DNA of 64,000 nucleotides from NCBI RefSeq assembly GCF_026261605.1, contig NZ_CP102486.1:2356001-2420000 (forward strand), read 5' to 3'. A program made the position numbers and the translations under genes. This document shows, one piece after another, positions 38,834 to 48,650 of this stretch (position 1 is the first letter of the stretch; every line of letters starts with the position of its first letter). This DNA comes from Dechloromonas sp. A34 (GTDB lineage: Bacteria; Pseudomonadota; Gammaproteobacteria; Burkholderiales; Rhodocyclaceae). The notes under the pieces were generated by a model. It did no database searches. It had not been told where the DNA came from and saw only the letters and a program-made list of their open reading frames with translations.

Positions 38834-39712
38834 ATGACCAAGCGAATCCGGATCATCGGTGCCGCCAGTGGAATCGGTGCCCAGGATCGGGCCTGTGCGG
38901 ACGGACCGGTGGCCTACCATCGCTCACAGGCCTGGCATGAGTTGGAACACCATCCGCAAGTCGATTGGGGCCGCACCCTGTTTGCCCCCGAGGGGCCGGG
39001 GATGTCCGCGGCCGGGCGGATCGCTGGCCTTTGTCGACAATTGGCGGACGAGGTGGACCTGGCCTTGCGGGCCGGCGAGTTTCCGCTGGTGATCGGTGGC
39101 GATCATTCCGTCGCCATCGGCACCTGGAGCGGCGTGGCGCGGGTGGCCGGGGCGCCGGTTGGCCTGCTCTGGATCGATGCCCACCTCGACAGCCATACCC
39201 CGGAAACGAGCTACTCCGGCGCGATTCACGGCATGCCGATGGCCTGCCTGCTGGGGCGGGGCGACAAGCGGCTGCTCAATATCGGCTTGGTGGGGCTACA
39301 GGTCAGTGCGCCCCACACGGTGGTACTGGGGCCGCGTAGCTACGAGCCGGAAGAGATCGAGTTCCTACAGCAGATGGGCGTGCGGATCATCGATAGCGAC
39401 GAGATTCTGGGGCGGGGCTTTGCCGCTTGTCTCGACGAAGCAGTGGCCATCGTAGGCGGTGCGCCGAACGGCTTCGGGGTGACGCTCGATCTCGACGCCA
39501 TCGATCCCGGACTGGCGCCGGGCGTCGGCAGCCCCGAGCCGGAAGGCTTGTGGGATGGCGATGTGCTGGCCGCCGTGCGGCGTCTGTCGGCTCTGCCCGG
39601 CCTGCGCGCGCTGGAAATCGTCGAATACAACCCGGACCGCGACAGCCAGGGCGTCACCGCGGATTTGATCTCGGATCTAATTGCTGAAATCCTGCCCGCT
39701 GTGGCGGGCTGA
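38834..39712 (+). CDS. Arginase family protein
   Basis: 292 residues with the Mn-binding motifs GGDHSVAIGTW, DAHLDSHTPETSYSGAIHGMP and DLDAIDPGLAPG. The Thr-Ser-x-Ser-Gly-x-Ile-His-Gly block resembles true arginases more than agmatinases. Expected reaction: arginine to ornithine and urea. A perfect AGGAGGTGAT precedes the ATG. It converges on the hypothetical gene after gcvP with a six-base gap. Confidence 0.88.
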   Translation: MTKRIRIIGAASGIGAQDRACADGPVAYHRSQAWHELEHHPQVDWGRTLFAPEGPGMSAAGRIAGLCRQLADEVDLALRAGEFPLVIGGDHSVAIGTWSGVARVAGAPVGLLWIDAHLDSHTPETSYSGAIHGMPMACLLGRGDKRLLNIGLVGLQVSAPHTVVLGPRSYEPEEIEFLQQMGVRIIDSDEILGRGFAACLDEAVAIVGGAPNGFGVTLDLDAIDPGLAPGVGSPEPEGLWDGDVLAAVRRLSALPGLRALEIVEYNPDRDSQGVTADLISDLIAEILPAVAG

Positions 39713-39718
39713 GCCGGC

Positions 39719-40261
39719 TCAGGGCTTCGGCTGCGGGTTGAAGCGGTAGCGCCGGGCGACGTCGGCCGCCGCCATCGGCTGCAGTGGGATGCCGTGCCAG
39801 GTAATGGCGCTGGTCGTACCGTGCATCAGGTCGAGCAGGGCCTGTTCGTCGGCGGGCAGATGGCGCGCGTCGAGGCATTCGCCGAGAAAGGCGGGGAGGT
39901 CGCGGTCGTCGAGCAGGCCGATGCCGAGCCCGGTTTCGAGCAGGATGCTGCCTTCATCATCGAGGAAGATGGCCTGCGGCTGTCCCGCCGGCTGGCCGGT
40001 ATGACTGACGAATTGCTCGCCGTCGCGCCGGAAGACCCAGGGCGTGTAGGCGAGACTGACGAAAACCCGTTGCGGGCCGTTTTGCAGAAACCAGCAGCCT
40101 GATTCGTCACACCCGTACTGCCGGTTGATGAAGGCAATCAGGCCGCTGTGCGTGACGCGCTCTCCCTGCAGTCGCCAGTCGCCCCGCCGATCGAGCAACA
40201 ACCAGTCGTAACAGGCGGGGACGTTGGGCCACTTGGCGATGGCAGAGAGATCGACGGTCAT
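39719..40261 (-). CDS. Conserved hypothetical protein at the end of the gcv operon
   Basis: 180 residues beginning [31 protein letters not shown] and continuing CWFLQNGPQRVFVSLAYTPWVFR ... DDEGSILLETGLGIGLLDDRDLPAFL. It is soluble and beta-rich. I recall similar DUF-type proteins in betaproteobacteria but cannot name the family securely. The ATG shares a base with the gcvP stop (TGATG), so it is translationally coupled to the glycine cleavage operon and probably also under the glycine riboswitch. A role in one-carbon or glycine metabolism is unproven. Confidence 0.75.
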   Translation of the reverse strand: MTVDLSAIAKWPNVPACYDWLLLDRRGDWRLQGERVTHSGLIAFINRQYGCDESGCWFLQNGPQRVFVSLAYTPWVFRRDGEQFVSHTGQPAGQPQAIFLDDEGSILLETGLGIGLLDDRDLPAFLGECLDARHLPADEQALLDLMHGTTSAITWHGIPLQPMAAADVARRYRFNPQPKP

Positions 40262-43143
40262 CAGTCGGCGTACGCTTCCATAGGCGGGCAGGCACAGTTC
40301 AGGTTGCGGTCGCCGTACACATCGTCGATGCGATTGACGCTCGGCCAGAACTTGTTGGCCGCCACCCAGGGCAGCGGGAAGACCGCCTGCTGGCGGCTGT
40401 AGGGATGCTTCCACTCGCCGTCGATGACATCCGCTTGGGAATGCGGGGCATTCTTCAGCGGATTGTTGTCGGCAGTCCAGACGCCGTTCTCGATCTGGCG
40501 GATTTCCTCACGAATGGCGATCAGAGCGGCGATGAAGCGGTCCAACTCGGCCTTCGATTCAGATTCCGTCGGCTCGACCATGATCGTGCCAGCCACCGGG
40601 AAGGACACTGTCGGCGCGTGGAAACCGTAGTCCATCAGGCGCTTGGCGATGTCGGTTTCGCTGATCCCGGTCGCCGCCTTGAGCGGGCGGATGTCGAGAA
40701 TGCACTCGTGGGCGACGCGGCCATTCTTGCCGAAATAGAGCACTGGGTAGTGGTCGTTCAGCTTCCTGGCGACGTAGTTGGCATTCAGGATGGCGACCTG
40801 GGTCGCCTTCTTGACGCCGGCACCGCCGAGCATGGCGAGGTACATCCAGGAAATGGTCAGGATCGAAGCCGAGCCGAAGGGGGCGGCGGAAACCGCACCC
40901 TGGCCGCCATGCGGGCCGTCGATCGGGGCCACGACATGGTTGGACATGAAGGGGGCGAGATGGGCCTTGAGACCGATCGGGCCCATGCCCGGTCCGCCGC
41001 CGCCATGCGGGATGGCGAAGGTCTTGTGCAGGTTCATGTGGCTGACGTCGGCGCCGATGAAGCCGGGCGAGGTCAGGCCGACCTGGGCATTGAGGTTGGC
41101 GCCGTCCATGTAAACCTGGCCGCCATATTGGTGCACGATGGCGCAGATGTCCTTGACCGCTTCCTCGAACACGCCATGCGTGGACGGGTAGGTGATCATC
41201 AGACAGGACAGGTCGTTGGCGTGTTCCTCGGCCTTGGCCCGCAGATCGGCGACATCGACGTTGCCGCTGGTATCGCAATCGACGACGACGACCTTCATGT
41301 TGGCCATCTGGGCGGAGGCCGGGTTGGTGCCATGGGCCGACTTCGGGATCAGGCAGACATTGCGGTGTTCTTCGCCGCGGCTGGCATGGTAGCGGTCGAT
41401 CGCCACCAGGCCGGCGTACTCGCCCTGGGCGCCGGAGTTCGGCTGCATGCAGATGGCGTCGAAACCGGTGACGGTCTTCAGCCACTCGGTCAAGCCGGCG
41501 ATCATCTCGTGATAGCCAACTGCCTGGTCGCGCGGGGCGAAGGGATGCAGGCCGCCGAATTCCGGCCAGGTGACCGGGATCATCTCGCTGGTCGCGTTCA
41601 GCTTCATGGTGCAGGAACCGAGCGAAATCATCGAATGGTCGAGTGCCAGATCCTTGTTCTGCAGCGACTTCAGGTAGCGCAGCATCTCGTGTTCGGTGTG
41701 GTGCGTGTTGAATACCGGGTGCTGCAGGATGGCGTCGCTGCGGAACAGGGCGGCCGGCAGGGCCGGGTCGGCGGCGGCGACCTGGGCGTCGATGGACTCC
41801 ATGTCGAGCGTGACCTGGGCGATCAGCTTGAACAGCACGGTCACATCATTGCGGCTGGTCGTTTCGTCGAAGGCGGCGCCGAGTACTCCGGCCGAAACGC
41901 GACGCAGGTTGTAGCCGGCGGCCAGCGCGTCGTTGTAGACCGCTTCGGCGCGGGCGCCGAGGTCGAAATGCACGGTGTCGAAGAACTGCTTGGTCAGCAC
42001 CGTAACGCCGGCCCGCTTCAGGCCTTCGGCGAGGATCGCGGTCAGCCGGTGAATGCGGCCGGCGATGGTCTTCAGGCCCTGCGGGCCGTGATAGACGGCA
42101 TACATGCCGGCCATGTTGGCCAACAGCACCTGCGAGGTGCAGATGTTGGAATTGGCTTTTTCGCGGCGGATGTGCTGTTCGCGCGTCTGCAGCGTCATGC
42201 GGTAGGCGGTGTTGCCGCGGGCGTCTTTCGAGACGCCGATAATGCGGCCCGGCATCGAGCGGACATGGGCGGTGCGGGTGGCGAAGAAGGCGGCGTGCGG
42301 GCCGCCGAAGCCCATCGGAATGCCGAAGCGCTGGCTGGAACCGAGGGCGATGTCGGCGCCCATGGCGCCCGGCGATTTCAGGAGCACCAGCGCCATCAGG
42401 TCGCTGGCGACGGCGACCGTGGCGCCGCGGGCCTTGAGACTGGCGATGGTCCCGGTCAGGTCGCGGACTTCGCCGTTGTCGTTCGGATACTGGAGCAGGG
42501 CGCCGAAGAATTCGTCGTCCTTGAGGCTGTCGGCCGGCGCGATGACCACTTCGAAGCCGAAGTAGCCGGCGCGGGTCTTGACCACGTCGATGGTCTGCGG
42601 GAAGCAGGCGCTATCGATCAGGAAACGGTTGGATTTGGACTTCGAGACACGGCGCGCCATGGTCATCGCTTCGGCAGCGGCGGTGGCTTCATCGAGCAGC
42701 GAGGCGTTGGCGATTTCGAGGCCGGTCAGGTCGGTGACCATTTGCTGGAAGTTGAGCAGCGCTTCCAGGCGACCCTGGGCGATTTCCGCCTGATAGGGCG
42801 TGTAGGCGGTGTACCAGCCCGGGTTTTCCATGACATTGCGCAGGATGACCTTGGGCGTCAGCGTGTCGTAATAGCCCATGCCGATGCAGGACTTGTTGAC
42901 CACGTTCTTGCTGGCGATGGCCTTGAGGTCGGCCAGCGCTTCGTGTTCGCGGCGCGGGGCCGGCAGCGCCAGGTCGGCGGGCAGGCGGATGGCGGCGGGA
43001 ACGGTCTGGTCGATCAGCTGTTCCAGGCTGTCGGCGCCGATGGCGGCCAGCATGGCGGCCATTTCGGTCGGGCAGGGGCCTATGTGACGGGCGATGAACT
43101 CGTCACGCTGCTCCAGGGCGGAGAGCGGTTGATTGAGCGGCAT
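40261..43143 (-). CDS. gcvP: Glycine dehydrogenase (decarboxylating), P protein
   Basis: 960 residues, a full-length single-chain P protein. The PLP-lysine lies in [21 protein letters not shown]. Both pseudo-halves are present, with [22 protein letters not shown] at the junction. It decarboxylates glycine and passes the aminomethyl group to lipoyl-GcvH. It starts 11 bases after gcvH. GAGGA precedes the ATG. Confidence 0.97.
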   Translation of the reverse strand: MPLNQPLSALEQRDEFIARHIGPCPTEMAAMLAAIGADSLEQLIDQTVPAAIRLPADLALPAPRREHEALADLKAIASKNVVNKSCIGMGYYDTLTPKVILRNVMENPGWYTAYTPYQAEIAQGRLEALLNFQQMVTDLTGLEIANASLLDEATAAAEAMTMARRVSKSKSNRFLIDSACFPQTIDVVKTRAGYFGFEVVIAPADSLKDDEFFGALLQYPNDNGEVRDLTGTIASLKARGATVAVASDLMALVLLKSPGAMGADIALGSSQRFGIPMGFGGPHAAFFATRTAHVRSMPGRIIGVSKDARGNTAYRMTLQTREQHIRREKANSNICTSQVLLANMAGMYAVYHGPQGLKTIAGRIHRLTAILAEGLKRAGVTVLTKQFFDTVHFDLGARAEAVYNDALAAGYNLRRVSAGVLGAAFDETTSRNDVTVLFKLIAQVTLDMESIDAQVAAADPALPAALFRSDAILQHPVFNTHHTEHEMLRYLKSLQNKDLALDHSMISLGSCTMKLNATSEMIPVTWPEFGGLHPFAPRDQAVGYHEMIAGLTEWLKTVTGFDAICMQPNSGAQGEYAGLVAIDRYHASRGEEHRNVCLIPKSAHGTNPASAQMANMKVVVVDCDTSGNVDVADLRAKAEEHANDLSCLMITYPSTHGVFEEAVKDICAIVHQYGGQVYMDGANLNAQVGLTSPGFIGADVSHMNLHKTFAIPHGGGGPGMGPIGLKAHLAPFMSNHVVAPIDGPHGGQGAVSAAPFGSASILTISWMYLAMLGGAGVKKATQVAILNANYVARKLNDHYPVLYFGKNGRVAHECILDIRPLKAATGISETDIAKRLMDYGFHAPTVSFPVAGTIMVEPTESESKAELDRFIAALIAIREEIRQIENGVWTADNNPLKNAPHSQADVIDGEWKHPYSRQQAVFPLPWVAANKFWPSVNRIDDVYGDRNLNCACPPMEAYAD

Positions 43144-43154
43144 GGAGAGTCCTC

Positions 43155-43541
43155 TTAGTGCTCGTCGGCGGCGGCCTGGTAGGCGGCGGCGTCGAGCATC
43201 TTGTCGAGGTCGGCGACGTTGTCCGGGGTCATCTTGAACAGCCAGGCGGCGTAGGCATCCTGATTGACCGATTCCGGCGCGTCGGCGGCGGCCTGGTTGA
43301 CTTCGCTGACGGTGCCCGAAACCGGGGCGTAGACGTCGGCGGCGGCCTTGACCGATTCGACGACGGCGATTTCCTTCTCGGCATCGAAATGGGCGCCGAC
43401 TTCCGGCAGCTCGACGAAAACGAGGTCGCCGAGGGCTTCCTGGGCGTGGTCGGTGATGCCGACGGTGACGGTGCCGTCAGCGTTGAGCAGCATCCATTCG
43501 TGGGAGGCGGTGTACTTGAGGTTGGCGGGAACGTTGGACAT
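43155..43541 (-). CDS. gcvH: Glycine cleavage system H protein
   Basis: 128 residues with the lipoylated lysine in [17 protein letters not shown] (about residue 64). The fold begins [37 protein letters not shown]. GcvH shuttles the aminomethyl group between P and T proteins. AGGAGA precedes the start. It lies between gcvT and gcvP in one operon. Confidence 0.97.
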   Translation of the reverse strand: MSNVPANLKYTASHEWMLLNADGTVTVGITDHAQEALGDLVFVELPEVGAHFDAEKEIAVVESVKAAADVYAPVSGTVSEVNQAAADAPESVNQDAYAAWLFKMTPDNVADLDKMLDAAAYQAAADEH

Positions 43542-43565
43542 GGTTTTCTCCTGAATGGGGGTGAA

Positions 43566-44657
43566 TTAGATGACTGCCTTGCCGTTGCGGGCGAATACGG
43601 GTTTGGTGACCTTGGCCTTGAGCAGCTTGCCGCGGATATCGACTTCGACTTCGTCGCCGATGGCCACGCCGAGCGGCAGGCGGGCAAGGGCGATGGATTG
43701 CTGCAGGGTCGGCGAAAAGCTGCCAGAGGTGATTTCGCCTTCGCCCTTGGCGGTGACGACCTTCTGGTGGCCGCGCAGCACGCCCTTGTCGAGCAGGATC
43801 AGGCCGAGGAAAGCTTTCTGCTGGCCGTTGGCGACCAGGGCGGCCTTGCCGACGAAGTCGCGCTCGGTATTCAGCGACACGGTCCACGCCAGCCCTGCGT
43901 CGAGCGGGGAAACCGTTTCGTCCATGTCCTGGCCATAGAGATTCATGCCGGCTTCGAGGCGCAGCGTGTCGCGGGCGCCGAGGCCACAGGGGGCGACGCC
44001 GGACTGGTGCAGGGTATTCCACATAGCTTCGGCTTCGCCGGCCGGGAGCATGATTTCGTAGCCGTCCTCACCGGTGTAGCCGGTGCTGGCAATGAAGTAC
44101 TGGTCTACTTCGGCGGCAAAGAAGGGCTTGAGGTCAACAATGGCCGCCTTGGCCTGGGGCAGCACCGACCACACCTTGGCGCGGGCATTCGGGCCCTGGA
44201 CGGCGATGATGCCAAGCGCGTTGTCGCCATTGCGGCGCTGGGTGATGGTGACGTCGAGCTTCCACTCGGCGGCCTTGGCCTGCATCCAGGCCAAATCCTT
44301 GTCGGCGGTGCCGGCATTGATGACGATGCGGAAACGGGTGTCGGTCAGGAAATAGATGATCAGGTCGTCGATGACGCCGCCGGCCTCGTTGAGCATGGCG
44401 GAGTACAGCGCCTTGCCGGAGACCTTGAGCTTGGCGACATCGTTGGCGACCAGGCGGGACAGAAAGGGGCGGCAGTCGGCGCCGATGACGTCAACCGGGC
44501 ACATGTGGGAGACGTCGAACATGCCACAGTCCTTGCGCACGGCATGGTGTTCCTCTATCTGCGAACCGTAATTGACCGGCATGTCCCAACCGCCGAAATC
44601 GACCATCCGGGCACTCAGTGCGCGGTGGGCGGCATTCAAAACCGTTTTCTTCAGCAT
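43566..44657 (-). CDS. gcvT: Glycine cleavage system T protein (aminomethyltransferase)
   Basis: 363 residues beginning [33 protein letters not shown]. Conserved parts are [28 protein letters not shown] and [17 protein letters not shown]. It moves the one-carbon unit to tetrahydrofolate and releases ammonia. First gene of gcvT-gcvH-gcvP behind the tandem glycine riboswitch. Confidence 0.97.
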   Translation of the reverse strand: MLKKTVLNAAHRALSARMVDFGGWDMPVNYGSQIEEHHAVRKDCGMFDVSHMCPVDVIGADCRPFLSRLVANDVAKLKVSGKALYSAMLNEAGGVIDDLIIYFLTDTRFRIVINAGTADKDLAWMQAKAAEWKLDVTITQRRNGDNALGIIAVQGPNARAKVWSVLPQAKAAIVDLKPFFAAEVDQYFIASTGYTGEDGYEIMLPAGEAEAMWNTLHQSGVAPCGLGARDTLRLEAGMNLYGQDMDETVSPLDAGLAWTVSLNTERDFVGKAALVANGQQKAFLGLILLDKGVLRGHQKVVTAKGEGEITSGSFSPTLQQSIALARLPLGVAIGDEVEVDIRGKLLKAKVTKPVFARNGKAVI

Positions 44658-44700
44658 ATCAGTCCTTTGCAGGCGCTTGTTTGCGCCAGTTCTAGAAACG

Positions 44701-44743
44701 AAAAAGGGGTGAAACGTAAGATCGCATCTTGCGTTTCACCCCT
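44701..44743 (-). terminator. Riboswitch expression-platform terminator before gcvT
   Basis: On the minus strand AGGGGTGAAACGCAAGAT pairs with ATCTTACGTTTCACCCCT around GCG, followed by a T run. It lies directly downstream of the glycine aptamers and 43 bases before gcvT. Confidence 0.9.
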
Positions 44744-44744
44744 C

Positions 44745-44910
44745 TGTCCTCGATACCTGAGAGATTTGCCCCATCGGTGGACGCTGTCTACGCCGCTCTC
44801 CAGAGTTTTGGAACTTGCGCTCCAGTTCTGCGGTCCTTTTACCTGAGCGTTTTCGGGTGAAATTGCGCCTTCGGCGGCAGACTTAATCTGCGCTCTCCCA
44901 CAGAACGGGA
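44745..44910 (-). ncRNA. Tandem glycine riboswitch
   Basis: Two glycine aptamers in series on the minus strand. The first holds GGGAGAGCGC, GCCGAAGGCGC and CGCTCAGGTAAAAGGAC. The second holds CTGGAGAGCGGC, CCACCGATGGGG and TCTCAGGTATCGAGGACAG. These match the family GGAGAG...CCGAAGG...CTCAGG core. With the terminator downstream it should raise gcvTHP expression when glycine is abundant. Confidence 0.95.
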
Positions 44911-44913
44911 GGC

Positions 44914-44942
44914 ACTATATCGGGATGCCAGTTCGCTGGCAA
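44914..44942 (-). promoter_or_regulatory. gcv operon promoter
   Basis: On the minus strand TTGCCA (44937-44942) and TATAGT (44914-44919) are separated by exactly 17 bases, placing the start at the 5' end of the first glycine aptamer. Confidence 0.8.
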
Positions 44943-45020
44943 CCTGCTGCACTGCACAAGGGAACCCGGGCGGCGGCGGCCTTCGTGATAAACTCCCCAT
45001 TTGCCTTGCATTTGCCATTT

Positions 45021-45859
45021 GTGACCCCTACTAATTTCGATTTCCACTGTCATTCGATCGTTTCCGACGGCTTGCTTCCCCCGAAGTGGTGGCGCGCCGG
45101 GCGGCGGCCAATGGCGTCGACCTCTGGGCGCTGACCGACCACGACGATCTGGGCGGCCAGGCCATTGCCAGGGCCACGGCCGACGAGGTCGGCATGGGTT
45201 TCGTCAATGGGGTCGAGATTTCCATCGAATGGAAAGGCGTGCCAATTCATATCGTTGGTCTCGGCTTCGATGTGGCCGACCCGGCCCTGTCCGGCGGCCT
45301 CGATGAACTCCGCATCGGCCGTGTCGAGCGTGCCAAGCGCATGGGCGATGCGCTGGCCGCCATTGGCATTCCCGGGGTTTATGAAGGGGCGCTGTGTTTC
45401 GTCACTAACCCGAGCCTGATTTCCCGCGCCCATTTCGCCCGCTATCTGGTGTCGATCGGCATTGCCCGCGATGTGTCCGGCGTGTTTCAGCATTACCTGA
45501 CCCCGGGCAAGCCGGGTTATGTCGATCACCGTTGGGCGACGCTGGCCGAGGCGATTGGCTGGATTACCGGAGCCGGCGGTGTTGCCGTGGTCGCCCATCC
45601 CGGTCGATACAAGATGTCGGGTGGCGACATGCGCAAGTTTCTCGACGATTTCAAGGATCTGGGCGGGCAGGGTATCGAGGTTACTTGCGGCAGCCATTCG
45701 CCCGACCACGTGATGCATTTCGCCCGACTGGCCAGGCACTATGCCTTCCATGCCTCGCGCGGCTCGGATTTTCACGGGCCGGAAGAAAGCTACGTCGACC
45801 TCGGCAAGTTGCCGCAACTGCCGGAAGACCTCAAACCGGTCTGGCGTCTGATCCGTTAA
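45021..45859 (+). CDS. PHP domain phosphoesterase (nucleoside 3',5'-bisphosphatase type), single-base deletion near the start
   Basis: Restored length about 279 residues. Metal-binding motifs are FDFHCHSIVSDG (HxH, residues 5-16), LTDHDDLGG, VVAHPGRYKM and SRGSDFHGPEE, as in the YciV/RnaAM group that hydrolyses 3',5'-nucleoside bisphosphates and trims RNA 5' ends. The frame breaks at residue 19-21: CTT-CCC-CCG is one C short of the expected CTT-CCC-CCC-GAA (run 45078-45082), and VVARRAAANGVDLWALTDHDD resumes in the next frame. The GTG at 45021 is the likely start. Confidence 0.88.
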
Positions 45860-45862
45860 TTT

Positions 45863-46489
45863 ATGGCCCGTGTCGTCAATATTCATCCCGAGTCGCCCCA
45901 ACCACGCCTGCTCGCTCAGGCGGCTGAGTTCATCCGCGATGGTGGTCTGGTCGCCTTGCCGACCGACTCCTGCTACGCCCTGGGTTGCCGTCTCGGCGAC
46001 AAGGACGCGCTTGATCGTGTTCGCCTGATCCGCCAGATGGATGAGCGCCATCACCTGACGCTGATGGTTCGCGATCTCTCGGAAATCGCCCATTTTGCCC
46101 GTGTCGACAATGCCCAGTACCGCCTGCTCAAGGCGACGACGCCGGGCAGCTACACCTTTATCCTCGAAGGCACCAAGGAATTGCCGCGCCGGGTGCTGCA
46201 TCCCAAGCGCAAGACCATCGGCCTGCGCGTCCCGGCGCACCCGGTGGCGCTGGCGCTGCTTCAGGAATTGAACGAGCCGCTGCTGACCACGACGCTGCAA
46301 CTGCCGGGCGACGAATTGCCGCTAACCGAGGGCTGGGAAATTCAGGACCGCCTGGACGATCAGCTCGATCTGATCCTCGATGCCGGCCAATGCGGCACCG
46401 AGCCGACCACAGTCATCGACCTGACCGGTTCGGTGCCTGAATTGATCCGGGCTGGACGCGGCTCGCTGGCACCCTTCGGACTGGACTGA
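45863..46489 (+). CDS. YciO-like threonylcarbamoyl-AMP synthase family protein
   Basis: 208 residues of the Sua5/YrdC/YciO fold: FIRDGGLVALPTDSCYALGCRLGDKDALDRVRLIRQMDERHHLTLMVRDLSEIAHFA, then TPGSYTFILEGTKELPRRVLHPKRKTIGLRVPAHP. The family makes the intermediate for tRNA t6A37 or, for YciO, a related unknown activity. It follows the PHP gene by three bases and precedes the M50 protease gene by six, as in many betaproteobacteria, so all three are likely one operon. Confidence 0.9.
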   Translation: MARVVNIHPESPQPRLLAQAAEFIRDGGLVALPTDSCYALGCRLGDKDALDRVRLIRQMDERHHLTLMVRDLSEIAHFARVDNAQYRLLKATTPGSYTFILEGTKELPRRVLHPKRKTIGLRVPAHPVALALLQELNEPLLTTTLQLPGDELPLTEGWEIQDRLDDQLDLILDAGQCGTEPTTVIDLTGSVPELIRAGRGSLAPFGLD

Positions 46490-46495
46490 CCCGAG

Positions 46496-47149
46496 ATGAT
46501 TGAGAGCCTGATCCAGACCATCGCCGTTGCCGCCTTGCCAGTGATTTTCGCGATCACCCTGCACGAAGCGGCGCATGGTTATGCGGCCCGCTATTTTGGC
46601 GATCCGACCGCCTGGCAAATGGGGCGCATCAGCCTCAATCCGGTACGCCACATCGATCTGGTCGGCACCATCATCATTCCGGCGGCGATCCTGCTCTTCT
46701 CCGGCGGGACCTTCCTGTTCGGCTATGCCAAGCCGGTGCCGGTAGATTTCACGCGCCTGCGCAATCCGAAGAAGGACATGTTCTGGGTTGCTTTGGCGGG
46801 GCCAGGGGCCAACCTGTTCATGGCCTTCTGCTGGGCCGCCATGCTTAAGCTGGCCTGGCTGTTGCCGTCCAATATATTCACCGTCCCGCTTTCCGAGATG
46901 AGCAAGATCGGCATCGTCGTCAATTGCGTCTTGATGGTGCTCAACCTGTTGCCGCTGCCGCCGCTCGATGGTGGCCGGATTGCGGTCAGCCTTCTGCCGC
47001 ATCGATTGGCCTGGAAGTTCGCGAAAATCGAACCGTGGGGCTTTCCGATTTTGTTGCTCCTGCTGTTCACCGGTATTCTCAGCACCATCATGAACCCGCT
47101 GGTCATTCTTTCGGCGCGGGCCATCGAAGCCATTTTTGGACTTTATTGA
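46496..47149 (+). CDS. Site-2 protease family (M50) membrane metalloprotease
   Basis: 217 residues with about five membrane helices. The zinc-binding HEAAH lies in AITLHEAAHGYAARYFGD (about residues 22-26) and the second ligand region is NLLPLPPLDGGRI. It lacks the PDZ domain of RseP, so it belongs to the short YwhC-type group whose substrates are unknown. It precedes trpS by six bases on the same strand. Confidence 0.92.
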   Translation: MIESLIQTIAVAALPVIFAITLHEAAHGYAARYFGDPTAWQMGRISLNPVRHIDLVGTIIIPAAILLFSGGTFLFGYAKPVPVDFTRLRNPKKDMFWVALAGPGANLFMAFCWAAMLKLAWLLPSNIFTVPLSEMSKIGIVVNCVLMVLNLLPLPPLDGGRIAVSLLPHRLAWKFAKIEPWGFPILLLLLFTGILSTIMNPLVILSARAIEAIFGLY

Positions 47150-47155
47150 TCGACT

Positions 47156-48358
47156 ATGTACGCAGAACGTGTTCTTTCCGGCATGCGCCCCACGGGCGCC
47201 CTCCATCTCGGCCATTACCACGGGGTTCTCAAGAACTGGGTCAGACTCCAGCATGAATATCCCTGCCTGTTCTTCGTCGCCGACTGGCATGCGTTGACGA
47301 CGCACTACGACAATCCGCAGGGTATCGAGCAAGCCACCTGGGACATGATCATCGACTGGCTGGCGGCCGGCGTCGATCCGAACCAAGCGACACTGTTCAT
47401 CCAGTCCAAGGTGCCGGAGCACGCCGAACTGCATTTGCTGATGTCAATGATGACGCCGCTCGGATGGCTGGAGCGCGTGCCGACCTACAAGGACCAGCAG
47501 GAAAAGCTGGCCGGCAAGGACCTGACGACCTACGGCTTCCTTGGCTACCCGCTGCTGATGAGCGCCGACATCCTGATCTACCGTGCCGACAAGGTGCCGG
47601 TCGGCGAAGACCAGATTCCGCACGTCGAATTCACCCGCGAACTGGCTCGCCGCTTCAATCACATGTACGGCCGCGAACCGGGTTTCGAGGACAAGGCGCG
47701 TGAAGCCGTCAAGAAACTGGGCAGCAAGAAGGCGCGTCTCTACGAAGAGTTGCGCGTTCGCTTCCAGCAGGATGGCGACAAGGAGGCGGTCGAGCAGGCC
47801 AAGGCCATTCTCAATGAAATCCAGCATCTTTCTGCCGTCGATCGCGAGCGCCTGTTCGGTTACCTCGAAGGTACCGGCAAGATGATCCTGGTCGAGCCTG
47901 GCTACCTGTTGACCGAGGAATCCAAGATGCCGGGACTGGACGGCCAGAAGATGTCCAAGTCCTATCACAACACGATCACCCTGCGCGAATCCGAGGAGTC
48001 GGTGGCCAAGAAGGTCAAGAGCATGCCGACCGACCCGGCCCGCGTCCGCCGCCACGATCCGGGTGAGCCGACCAAGTGCCCGGTCTGGCAACTGCATCAG
48101 GTCTATTCCAACGACGCTTGCAAGGAATGGGTGCAGCAGGGTTGTCGTACCGCCGGCATCGGCTGCATCGAATGCAAGCAGCCGGTCATTGACGGCATCC
48201 TGCGCGAGCAGGCGCCGATGCGCGAACGGGCACAGGTTTATCTGGACGATCCGACGCTGGTCAAGAACATCATCGCCGACGGTTGCGAAAAGGCCCGCGA
48301 ACTAGCCCGCGAAACCATGCGCGACGTGCGCGAGGCGATGGGGCTGGAATACCATTGA
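47156..48358 (+). CDS. trpS: Tryptophanyl-tRNA synthetase, long form with Cys cluster
   Basis: 400 residues, longer than the usual 330-340. Class I signatures are LHLGHYHG (HIGH) and GQKMSKSY (KMSKS). Extra sequence of about 60 residues lies between the Rossmann core and the C-terminus. Near the end four cysteines (Cys308, Cys330, Cys337, Cys340) follow C-x21-C-x6-C-x2-C, close to the [4Fe-4S] motif of Thermotoga maritima TrpRS (C-x22-C-x6-C-x2-C). An extra Cys322 lies between. The stop overlaps the next gene start by one base (TGATG). Confidence 0.95.
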   Translation: MYAERVLSGMRPTGALHLGHYHGVLKNWVRLQHEYPCLFFVADWHALTTHYDNPQGIEQATWDMIIDWLAAGVDPNQATLFIQSKVPEHAELHLLMSMMTPLGWLERVPTYKDQQEKLAGKDLTTYGFLGYPLLMSADILIYRADKVPVGEDQIPHVEFTRELARRFNHMYGREPGFEDKAREAVKKLGSKKARLYEELRVRFQQDGDKEAVEQAKAILNEIQHLSAVDRERLFGYLEGTGKMILVEPGYLLTEESKMPGLDGQKMSKSYHNTITLRESEESVAKKVKSMPTDPARVRRHDPGEPTKCPVWQLHQVYSNDACKEWVQQGCRTAGIGCIECKQPVIDGILREQAPMRERAQVYLDDPTLVKNIIADGCEKARELARETMRDVREAMGLEYH

Positions 48359-48648
48359 TGTTCGGATACGACTGGGAGGCCTTGATCTGGATCGCTATCG
48401 GTTTTGGCGGCCAGGGGCTGTTCATGATGCGTTTCCTTGTCCAGTGGTGGTCAAGTGAAAAGGAAAAGCGCGTCGTCGTACCGGTGGCTTTCTGGTATTT
48501 CAGCATCCTCGGTGGCGTGGTGCTGACCGTGTACGCCATTCATCGTAACGATCCGGTGTTCATCTTCGGCCAGGGGCTCGGGCTGATCATCTATTTCCGC
48601 AATTTGCATCTGCACTACAAGGGTAAGGGCCGCGGCGCGGCTTCCTGA
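48358..48648 (+). CDS. LabN-type (lipid A biosynthesis N-terminal domain-like) membrane protein
   Basis: 96 residues with three membrane helices: ALIWIAIGFGGQGLFMMRFLVQWWSSEKEKRVVVPVAFWYFSILGGVVLTVYAIHRNDPVFIFGQGLGLIIYFRNLHLHYK. It matches the small LAB_N domain found alone or fused to lipid A enzymes, related to SWEET/PQ-loop half-transporters. Substrate unknown. It overlaps trpS by one base and precedes scpA by two. Confidence 0.88.
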   Translation: MFGYDWEALIWIAIGFGGQGLFMMRFLVQWWSSEKEKRVVVPVAFWYFSILGGVVLTVYAIHRNDPVFIFGQGLGLIIYFRNLHLHYKGKGRGAAS

Positions 48649-48650
48649 GT

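Noticed and set aside
40405..43158. A 917-codon open frame antisense to gcvP
   Set aside because: Its product is low-complexity and Gly/Asp/Val-rich without a domain, as expected from the reverse strand of a GC-rich gene. GcvP explains the region fully.
43158..44846. A 562-codon frame antisense to gcvH and gcvT running into the glycine riboswitch
   Set aside because: Composition typical of an antisense shadow; the riboswitch and gcv genes account for the conservation.
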